From Tubiluchus corallicola (taxonomy: Eukaryota; Priapulida; Priapulimorpha; Priapulimorphida; Tubiluchidae): a stretch of 60,000 bases of DNA. The stretch's first letter is position 1. Each line of letters begins with the position of its first letter. The notes under the pieces are model-generated. The model was not told the origin of the DNA. It did no database searches and saw only the letters and a program-made list of their open reading frames with translations. The stretch lies in contig JAQGDQ010000075.1 of NCBI GenBank assembly GCA_030141605.1, positions 64,001-124,000 of the forward strand, read 5' to 3'. A program made the translations under genes and the position numbers. Below are positions 51,693 to 60,000 of this stretch, piece by piece.

Positions 51693-53305
51693 GAAACAAG
51701 TTGAGACAGATAGAGCTAAAAGCATGATCCTGAACATTGTTACATGTTCTGTGTTATTACAATGGCTGTCGCATTCAGTGTGACTATATAAAATGTTGTG
51801 CATGCTGTAAAGTATAGGCCTAGAATTAATTGAAATCCTGCTTTGAACCTCTTACATTAGTAAAAATGTGCAACAGTGCACTTCTGCTGGAAAGGCCTAT
51901 CTTTTCTGGTTGGACAATCACTTATGCTAACAAATCAAACTAATTAAGTTTCTTAATTAGAAAGAAACATCCCAAGTTTTACATTTTCTGACAGTCTTAG
52001 TCAGAGTCTAATAATCAAAATTTTTCAACTGCTGCATTAACAAGTTACTAAAAAATCTATGCTTTCTCTGTGAAATTTATACCTGAGTGAGGGTACCCGT
52101 TCATTTTTCAAACTTGTAAATGTACACTGTACAAAGAGTAAGTTATGAATTATGTAGAAAAAGTAATAATTATTGTACATAAGATAATAATAAATATTAG
52201 GTAGATTTAAGTTACTTATTTGCTGTACATTGTGGGATAATACTGAGTGCGGGAATTTGTTCAAAGTATTATAATCTAGTAAAAATTCTAAGACCACTTA
52301 GACCTGTAGGCCTACAATTTATAAGTTCTATTTTTATTCAGTCAGTATTCTAGTCCTACCACCCAATTATTTACATTCATTCACCATCCACACTTTTTCT
52401 TGAAATCTTTGTCATCAGCATAATTTCATACAAATTAGGAAAGTTCAAAAATACTATATCTGTACGACCCCAATTTTTTGTCATAAGATTTTTGTGATAC
52501 AGATTAGAATTTTTTTATTTCGCTTTGCAAACCTAGTTTTCTGGCATCTAGTGTAAGTCATTTTTTGCTTATTGAGTAAACATTTCTAGACTGTCTATAA
52601 AAATGCTACACAATAGATTTTGTGATCTTTATTTCTGCATTAATTGTGATGTTAAAAGAGCAGCTGACATTTTAATAATTATAATGTGAGCAACTGAACT
52701 GGCATACGTCATTTTGTCATTCCAGTAAAGCATTAAAAATAATGTTAATTATTGTTATTATTATTATAATGTTTCTTGTGGAGTTGAGTCATGCTGTAAA
52801 AATGTAATCACAGAATGTAATAACAGCTGCCTATGTGTATAAGATTACTACTGTATTGTTGTTTGGTCATTATCGTTATTATCAGTAACAAAGTAATGAA
52901 ATTTCAAGTAACACATGCCTACTTTGACTTTGAGAATGTATTTCATTCATATTTTGTCGAAAACGTAATGTGTTATCGTTATTAATATTAATGTATTATA
53001 ATTATTATGAAGATAGGAATGTTATCATCACTTTTTCTTATGCTAATTATACAGCTCATTTAGTTTCAGTAATTATCATTCACTTATTTTAGATCATTGG
53101 TACGTTTATAGTATTACATTATATTATACATCTGTTAAGTTATTTTATAGTTAATGTATTTATCAACTACTTGTGGTATATTTTTCTCTTGATTTTGTAC
53201 TTTAAAAATCGTTATTATAATGGTAACATCTTCAGTATATTATATTAGGACTCATAAAATAATTATAATAATATCAGAAAATAAATGCTGTGTATAATAT
53301 TTAAA
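51693..53305 (+). other. Probable 3' UTR of Prdm3/16
   Basis: The stretch after the stop codon is very AT-rich with no credible ORF. AATAAA polyadenylation hexamers occur at 52189-52194 and 53280-53285. The true cleavage site cannot be chosen from sequence alone; the second hexamer is followed by a T/G-rich stretch (TTTTGTTCGTTGTCATTGTT) at the right distance for a downstream element. TAGGCCTA palindromes occur at 51815 and 52307. Confidence 0.45.
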
Positions 53306-54834
53306 AAAATTTTGTTCGTTGTCATTGTTAATTGCGTAAACAGATGTATCATATTTTGATGAATGAATAAGCAAACTGATATATGGTCGACAAAGAAACA
53401 ACGAACAAACAGACATTTAAAATGAACAAATAGACGAATAGTGTTATTGCATTTTCACTATTTTCTTCTTTTTATAAATTTATGCTAAGAAAGTATTTTT
53501 GACAAAAGAAATTTCAAACCAAAACCAAGCCAACACTGGATAGAAGCTTTAAAGTGATATAGATTTACACTATAAAAACGGAGAATGTGCATGTAACTCT
53601 GAGAAACAATAAGGTCGAGCACTTAAGTTGCTTTGCTGGTTAGTAAATCTGGTGTAATTCAGCTTTAGTGATACTTTTAAAAAAATGTATGCCCTAAATT
53701 CCTATTGATCGTTAACAGAGACCGTCTTTGCCCGTGCTTTTGTTTAGATAAAGGTAACAGGCTAACATATGCATACTCAAGATTTGTACTTGGCTGCGAA
53801 GTTAAGCAATGCTACGCCTATTTAGTAAATGAATGGGTTACAACACTGGACATGGCTATTAATCTCGTTTAGGAATGTATGCATCGGAGTTCTGTGTTCA
53901 GATGACCCTCTTAAAAGATTAATCTTGATACATAATAAGTAGGCGCACCACTGAGTGCTAGATTCCAGCTTGCAAAATGATCAGCAATATAAAACAATAA
54001 AAATAACTTGCGAATGCGGTAGATCAACGTGGCCGTTCACATTACCAGAAACATGCCGCAGAGAAAAAGACATTTTTATGGCATAGCAAAATTAAAGGCA
54101 TTATCAATCGATTAAATGGTTTTAACAACAGCATGCTGTTTCTCAAGATTACTTGCAAGCATTTCTTATTATATGCGCGTATGAAGGTATAGAAGACAAA
54201 TGGGCCTTGAGCAAGGAAAAATGACAAGTTTGTGTGTGGCACGAAATGAGCAACCAATCAAAAGCATTTAACGATCAATAATATTGTCCATAAGCACACC
54301 ATGAATAACAGACCACTTTTGCGTAGACAATGCCCAAATTACTCTTAAGTGGCTGACACTGCTGGCTTCGAAATTATGGGCAGTCAAAAGCAGAATTTCT
54401 CTCTGCGTGGATACCTGTGGATGTATTGTCAGGTGAGCGATTGATCAGCCTACCATTGATGAGGCTAATGCTGTTTTCTTGTCAAATGGCTTGATGGCAG
54501 TCGGCTGAGTCGATCTTAACGGTTATGCGTTTCCGTTCTGTTCGTTCTTTGTACTCCTGCTTCATGAAATTTCACAACTGCATAAGATTAATTAAGCGGA
54601 AGAACCTGGAAATCTGGCGAACGTTTTACTCTACCGCACTGCTGAAATAATTTTACTTTGATATAATAAGTCTCTGCCATTAATTTGTTTTGCGTATTAT
54701 TAAGTACACAGAGAATTGTGGCGTTTCTCTTTTCCAGATAAGTGGGCTTCTTTGCTTCCTGGTATAATTAGGCGTGTAACCACTATTAACCAGAGACCTA
54801 ACAGAGAAATGTAGGACTGTGCTTGCGTTGGAAA

Positions 54835-54838
<4 letters not shown>
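53306..54838. other. Intergenic, no supported gene
   Basis: Only short stop-rich frames. GTGCTAGATTCCAGCTTGCA (from 53955) resembles a sequence at 44289 with three mismatches in 24 bp, suggesting an unrecognised dispersed repeat. Confidence 0.5.

Positions 54839-54931
<93 letters not shown>
54839..54931. repeat. Pure (CT)n microsatellite, about 93 bp
   Basis: Uninterrupted CT dinucleotide for about 46 units. Ser/Leu and Arg/Glu repeats on the two strands are not genes. Confidence 0.99.
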
Positions 54932-54933
<2 letters not shown>

Positions 54934-55822
54934 CTCTGTCTTTTCCTCACTTCTCCACTACTGTTCCACTTTATTATTATCTTCACAGGATGTTTTACTT
55001 CTCTTCAAACTTTTCAGCCCCGTAGTATAGTTACACTGTGTTTGCGTGGGAAAGGCCCAACTTGGTGCTCTGATATTACTTGCGTAAACACACCTAATGT
55101 TTTTTTTTCGTGTATGAGATGTTATTTAATTTCACCGATTTTGTTAATGCTCATTGAGTTTGAACCGCATACGAGGAGTCTTACCAGTTGTTTTCTTACT
55201 AAATTTGTTTCTTTGCTGCTAATTTGCTTTCAGTTATTTTACAAATTTCGCAAGTTTAAATTTCCAGGTCTTTAAAATGCTGAGCAAAAATTTAATGCTA
55301 AACTAAGGAAGGTGGCCTCTTCGCTCTGAATTACTCATCCTGGGTGTCTAATTTAAATTTGCAAACCGCAATGCCAAAAAAATAAAATAGGCCCTATCTC
55401 TTTAATTTCTCAAACGGCAGCGGCTGTGGTGGCGATAACTATTGGCCGTGAGCAGGTAAAAACGTCGACTACATCGACGACGTTATTCCTATTGCGAATT
55501 TTTAAAAACAAAAACGCTAGTTTTGCAAGGAGTTAGCCACAATAGTCCACAATTCATATGGGGGAGTGTGTAATAAAACTCAGAAGTTGATTACCTTACC
55601 TTTCCTGATGCCTAGTCGGGAGAGTAAATGTCACGCCTCTCGATTACACATCTGCAAAAGTCTTTTTTCTTTAAAAATAAGCTACTCATACGTTTGTTAA
55701 GGAAATATCGTAATATCTACCAAGGGCTGACTGGACCTCCAGGTTTCACCGGAGTTACTGTTAGTCTACGGGAGAAGGCGCTGGGGAGGTGACCCACCGT
55801 TTCCACTCTTTTCACTGTGATG

Positions 55823-56281
55823 TACCGTATTTTCCCGTGTATAAGAGACCCTTGTGTATAAGAGACCCCTTCAATTTTTAGGCAAAAATTCTGGAAAAAA
55901 GTTTTTTCAGACGGACATTTTTAGAGGGTAAAGTACAACTTTTTTCAACTCAGTGCGGTACTGAAAACAAAATAAAACCAGTTAATGTGTTGTAGAAAAA
56001 GAGTACTGGTATATATTAAAGTGCGTACCTGCAAACCTGTAACAGGAAAAGAGAAAACGAGGAGATAATGCCTGTGTCACGATGCTTGTATTGCTTACAA
56101 CCGCTTCATAGTCGAACGCGACACGCAAAACAGTTGTAGAGCACTTATTTCTTTAAAATCATTAGTGTCACAATTTATGCATCTTATTGAAAAGACTTAC
56201 TCCCATGTATAAGAGACCCCCTATTTTTAAAGTGAAAATTCTGAGCAAAAAAGGGTCTCTTATACACGGGAAAATACGGTA
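55823..56281. mobile_element. 459-bp non-autonomous DNA transposon (MITE-like) with perfect 29-bp inverted termini
   Basis: The left end 55823-55851 (TACCGTATTTTCCCG, then TGTATAAGAGACCC) is the exact reverse complement of the right end 56253-56281. If the outer TA is counted as target site, the element is flanked by a TA duplication, as with Tc1/mariner-like and some other families. The terminal motif TGTATAAGAGACCC is repeated internally at 55854-55867 and 56203-56216 in direct orientation. No transposase frame is present. The family was not assigned. Confidence 0.8.
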
Positions 56282-57345
56282 GTTGGGCTTTGAGAGCGAT
56301 ACAGAAGTTGGTACCGTTTTAAAATTCTTTATACTTTCAAATAATACTGTCGAAAGAGTGAGCTTAGCGGGAAACAAAGTGAGTTAAAAATACATTATTT
56401 GACAAATAAATTATAACTTTTTGATTACTTTCATCGAACCGTAGCTAGGCTATAAAGCCAGGTAACCTGAATTAAGATTAACTTGAGCTCTGTGTCTACA
56501 AGCTGATCGCAAAAATAGTGAAAGGAAAAAGCAGTAACTTGCAGCAAAAATTTTATTTCGAAATTAAAAAAGTTAGTGTTCTTCACATGCACGACGCACG
56601 ACGAAAATCCACACGAAACATGCAACGCAGTGGCATGTGTGCAGTCTATATAGTTTTAAGTCAGCAGTTTTTAAATCAGAGTTTTAGCACTGACGATAGT
56701 ACTGATGATTGATCATCATCTAAAGCTTTATATGTGTTGTGGACTATCAATAAAAGTTGATAAACAGTAGTATCGTTAAAACTGGATTTTTTGCTTGTTG
56801 ATAATTAATTCTCTATGAATAACTATAAAGATGTTTGTATATAATTCTTTCGAGCACTTTAGATAAACATGATTGCAAAGATATTGGTCGATACTTGGCT
56901 TTAATTACCTGCCTCGTTTTTTTAAGATAGGGCAAGTATTGGCTTGTTTTGAAATTTTGAAATACACTTATTTTGCCCCTTTCATTGGTATGTACAACTA
57001 GTGATCATTCTGCAAGGACAGTATGTTATGAGCTTGACTTAGAGATCTTATTCAGGTGTTATATGGAATGGAGGTGTCGGTTCGGTAGATACATGCTTGT
57101 TGTTTTGTTGTATAATAATATTAATAAATCTTTATTTGAAAAAGTTATTTTTAAAGCACAGTTAGGTTTAAAATGTGCTTCGCTTTATTGAAACGCGGCG
57201 CTCATAATAGGCCAGAAATAGCCGCTTCTGAATAAAAAATTTAAAATTTTCACCGAACACCCCCTCACCAAACTGGGGGAGAGAACTCCCAGACCCCCAG
57301 ACCCAGTTATACTGATAATTACATATTAACAACATGGAAATGTAA
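56282..57345. other. Intergenic between the TIR element and the LINE relic
   Basis: Short frames only. GGACTATCAATAAAAGTTGA near 56741 looks like a retroposon or transcript tail. Some of the sequence before 57346 may belong to the LINE copy. Confidence 0.4.
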
Positions 57346-57990
57346 GTGTCGCAACAGATTTCTTGTGGGGCATCTACAGTTTATCCGTATTCACTAAGTA
57401 CAAGTCCTTTGAATATTCCAGTCCTGAGAGGTAATAGAAAACTTGAGGTCTTAGACTGCAGCTTTCTAACAGGTCAAGGCAATTTCAATGACTTCATATA
57501 CAATATTGGGTGTGCAGAATGTAACGTGTGCCAGCATTTAGAGGGGAGGTAAACCTTACATCATCTGCTAGTTGAATGCAAATTGGTAAATTTTTTGTCA
57601 CTATTTAACCGGATTAAATAATATAGGGAATGTGTATTAACGTAGTTTTAGCTTAAAAGCAGACAATGATAACAGATTGCTAGCATATATGCTACAAGTT
57701 GTCAAAATGACATGTAAATACTGTTAAATGTTATAGTAACTTTTATTTTCTGTTTCCTTTTTATATTTATGAGTCAATTTCTCAACTGTAACGTTTCTGC
57801 AACATGGTTTGAACAATCCATATTTGAACCATAGACCGCCTAACCGCCCTAGCAACATTATTACGCGTTTTTGGTTGCTATAGCTATAATGTAATAGCTT
57901 TGTTATGTAGAGTAGTTGTTTTGTTGTTAGTCTTCGTATGTATGTCATTGTAATGTATGTGCCAATAAAATAAATTCTAAATTCTAATAA
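57346..57990 (+). mobile_element. Degraded 3' end of a non-LTR retrotransposon (LINE)
   Basis: The plus frame encodes RGNRKLEVLDCSFLTGQGNF and then an IGCAECNVCQHLEGR segment, an in-frame stop (57550-57552), and TLHHLLVEC (57553-57579). LTGQG-x-F followed by C-x2-C and HxLLxEC is the C-terminal cysteine/histidine motif after the reverse transcriptase of many LINEs (LTGHG, then C-x2-C, then H-x4-C). About 380 bp of 3' UTR follows, ending in CCAATAAAATAAATTCTAAA-type sequence (57962-57988), like a LINE tail. The internal stop and short length show a dead, 5'-truncated copy. The clade was not determined. Confidence 0.6.
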
Positions 57991-58550
57991 TTTATTCTGA
58001 CAATTATTTGATATAAGTTTTTTAAAATTGGCAAAGAAAATCAAAAAGGTCACTGGATTTCAACATCAAATGGATCATCATGTACTTCTTAATAAAATAG
58101 ATACTAAGCAATCATTTTTCTTTTTATGAATTAACTCTAACATGAAAAAACATACTTGCAGATGCCAATTGTGTTGATATGACATTATTTTGTCGCACTA
58201 ATTTGAAATATGATGATCACAAACTAGAAATAAAACACCACCATTTTTTATTATGATTATCTTCGATTCTTCATCAGTATCTCGTCACTCTCCCTGTTGC
58301 CCTTTGAAAGATCGCTAGCAAAAAGAATTTTAGAAGATTAACTCGCGACTGGTATGGAATCAGTCATCCTTGTTATCTTCTGATTTCTGATGCCTTATTG
58401 CACATTACGTCATTCATATAAAGATAACAATTCGTTACCATGGCAATGATTATTCGTCATTTTTGCAGTGGTGTAACAGATGTCAGACTTTGTTCGGTCT
58501 CATTTTACTCCTTTGCCTCCTTTGTGTGAAGTGCGTTCTTTCGAAATATC

Positions 58551-59182
58551 TTATGCGTTATTATGAGGTGTTTTAACATTTTTATTGAGCACCGACGGGT
58601 GTGTAGGCGCCGGAGGATATGGACTACGCCGCTCGGTAGGTAGCCCCTGTGCCCTCAGTTCCATCTTCTGGGCCCTTCGTGTATTGCAGGGGTGAAGGAG
58701 ATTCTTTTGCTGGGCTGTGGCTACGGTTTCTCTTGGAAGTTCGAGTGGCACGGTCTGCCTCTTGTTGAGTGCTGATGTCATTCTGAGGCATTAACCATGT
58801 CGTAGGTGCTCTCACATCTGGGCTCATCTGAGCACACGTAAGATTGTAGAAGGGTTGACATGAAATCTGTACTCTGATCCAGGGCAGCCACTATTGCACC
58901 TGGAAGAGATCCGTGAGTAGGTAGGAAATCTGGCTCACTTGGGTCACGTAAGGTGGAAGGGAAGACATGAAATCTGGTTTCTGATTCAGGGCAGCCACTA
59001 TTGCACCTGGGAGATCCCCGTAAGCGCCTAGTTAGATAGCCTTGCTCACATGCAGTGCAGCTCACTCTACTGCCCCTAAGGTGCAAACTGGAGGGAGAGG
59101 ACTTGGCTCGCTGTACAACATGCGCTACATGGGTGTGTGATGCGACAGGCGTAATTGCCTCACTAAAGTCAACTGTAGGCAA
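58551..59182 (-). pseudogene. Unrecognised, possibly decayed coding region (two overlapping frames)
   Basis: This region is clearly more GC-rich than its surroundings. A minus-strand frame runs from 59182 to 58778 (134 codons, no ATG at its 5' limit). It contains a cysteine-bearing part, SCTACEQGYLTRRLRGSPRC, then NSGCPESETRFHVFPSTLRD. A second frame (58781-58551) starts with an ATG that overlaps the stop of the first and is Pro/Arg-rich. The DNA holds a tandem duplication of about 110 bp (58816-59020) whose two copies are read in different frames, so the original reading frame has been disturbed. I do not recognise the family. It could be a relic of a mobile-element protein or of a host gene exon. 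Confidence 0.25.
58816..59020. repeat. Imperfect tandem duplication, unit about 110 bp, two copies
   Basis: Both copies share GACATGAAATCTG (58857 and 58963) and CAGGGCAGCCACTATTGCAC (starting at about 58880 and 58987), with a looser match upstream (ATCTGGGCTCA versus ATCTGGCTCA). The copies have diverged by substitutions and small indels. Confidence 0.75.
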
Positions 59183-59869
59183 AACTGTTAGTTACATAGC
59201 CGCTCCACACCAAAAACTCCTGCGTAACCTTCACAAGGTGCGAACATGTAAGTGCTTCATTCATGCCGGCATATTTAAAAAAATGACGTAAGCTGGTGAC
59301 TGCTGGGCAGCGTGATGCTGTGAAGGCAAGCTGTGATGAAGGTACGCGTTGAGAATTTTCTACAGTTCACTCTGAAGTTCTGTTACTCTAGCATTGTAGT
59401 TAAATGTGTTTATGTAAAAATTAGTCATTTGATCAATTATGACCAAGATTAAAGTGATTACATAGCTTTAACCCACATGATCATACCGTAAAATATGTAA
59501 GTAGTATACATTAATTGACGTCTAACATAATGTCAATCAATTTCGTTGATTGCCCAGTGAGCGTGCAAGTTATTTCACACACCCCTGCAGCAGATACGTC
59601 CGGGACATTTAGCTACAGCTCCGTCTAACACTGTTATGAAAAATGCTCAACTTTTCATTAGTTAGCGGGAGAAATATTAGCGTGGTTCTAGATTTTATTA
59701 TTGTCAATTGAAATTGCAAGTGAATTAGTGGAAATATATAGTCTAGTTTCGTTTATGGGAAGAAATGCACACCGCTTACGTCATGGGTTGCTGATTAAAC
59801 CATTTTGCATTCAAGAATATACGCCTGTAGCCCTGTAGCTTGACCTTTGCTCCATCTTACGGGCGCAAC
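59183..59869. other. Region upstream of the candidate exon at the right edge
   Basis: No supported coding sequence. If 59870 is a real start codon, this stretch would hold its promoter and 5' UTR. No clear TATA box or CpG island was seen. Confidence 0.35.
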
Positions 59870-59970
59870 ATGAAGAAAACGTTATTCTCTTATTTTAAAA
59901 TATTCGCACCATCTGGTAAAACGTCCACTGGCTCACCAAAAAACATAATTGATCTTATTGGCAATATGAA
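59870..59970 (+). CDS. Candidate first coding exon of a neighbouring gene with a PIP-box-like N-terminus (MSH6-like?)
   Basis: An ATG at 59870 in an acceptable context (CAACATGA) opens a frame beginning MKKTLFSYFKIF and continuing APSGKTSTGSPKNIIDLIGN. It reaches a strong donor, GAA|GTAAGT, at 59971; without splicing it stops at once (TAA 59972-59974). The N-terminal K-x2-L-x2-Y-F pattern resembles a PCNA-interacting (PIP) box. A PIP box at the extreme N-terminus followed by a Ser/Thr/Pro/Lys-rich tail is typical of the mismatch-repair protein MSH6, and also of some ligases and transposases. The exon would carry two bases into the next, beyond the window. The identification is a guess from about 33 residues. 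Confidence 0.35.
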
Positions 59971-60000
59971 GTAAGTTAAACTTTCGCTTAGCTAGCGAAG

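Noticed and set aside
49785-51803. Minus-strand and alternative-frame ORFs over the large zinc-finger exon
   Set aside because: They are shadows of the strongly supported + strand coding frame.
54798-55275. Ser-Leu repeat and Arg-Glu repeat proteins, including a 150-codon frame
   Set aside because: The repeat part is the (CT)n tract and the remainder has no recognisable coding features.
1-60000. CRISPR arrays, operons, prokaryotic promoters or ribosome binding sites
   Set aside because: The window is eukaryotic; no regularly spaced repeat-spacer array or operon-like gene arrangement is present.

Overview
This is a 60 kb piece of an AT-rich animal (metazoan) nuclear genome. The evidence is one spliced gene with GT-AG and GC-AG introns, very long introns, many microsatellites, and decayed LINE, DNA-transposon and SINE-like pieces. 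The protein clearly belongs to the PRDM3/PRDM16 (MECOM/EVI1; Drosophila hamlet) family. The gene structure and the frequent TAGGCCTA palindrome suggest a marine-type bilaterian invertebrate such as a lophotrochozoan or ambulacrarian, but the phylum cannot be settled from this window.

The only gene I can support firmly is the 3' part of a Prdm3/16 orthologue on the + strand. Its five recognised coding exons are 28697-28831, 45545-45653, 48502-48706, 48996-49143 and 49473-51692. They join in frame (135+109+205+148+2220 nt) to 938 residues plus a stop codon. In order they encode the C-terminal half of the PR domain, seven N-terminal zinc fingers, a Pro/Ser-rich linker with an acidic patch, one CtBP-binding PLDLS motif, the three C-terminal zinc fingers of the family, the family's [10 protein letters not shown]-like motif, and an extra C2H2 finger near the C-terminus. 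The exons for the N-terminus and first half of the PR domain were not found. They lie upstream of the window or are hidden in the first 28.7 kb. Known family members are chromatin and transcription regulators that bind DNA through two zinc-finger clusters and recruit CtBP. Two consecutive introns (289 and 329 bp) appear to use GC rather than GT donors. For the first of them no GT donor keeps the frame.

Layout. 1-28696: non-coding, either intergenic or upstream intron, with CA, CT/GA, CT/TA and ATC/CAG simple repeats and a tRNA-derived SINE-like element near 13.5 kb. 28697-51692: Prdm3/16 exons, with a 16.7 kb intron between the first two that holds a possible retroelement relic near 34.5 kb, a short E-box/POU site cluster near 39.5 kb and a long AAT repeat near 44.4 kb. 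51693 to about 53300: probable 3' UTR. 53300-60000: intergenic, with a 93-bp CT repeat, a 459-bp element with perfect 29-bp inverted termini, a LINE 3'-end relic, and a more GC-rich unrecognised ORF region on the minus strand with a roughly 110-bp tandem duplication. At the right edge there is a candidate first exon (59870-59970) of another gene, whose PIP-box-like N-terminus resembles MSH6-type proteins.

Exon boundaries come from reading-frame continuity, splice consensus and remembered family protein structure. No alignment, RNA evidence or database search was available.
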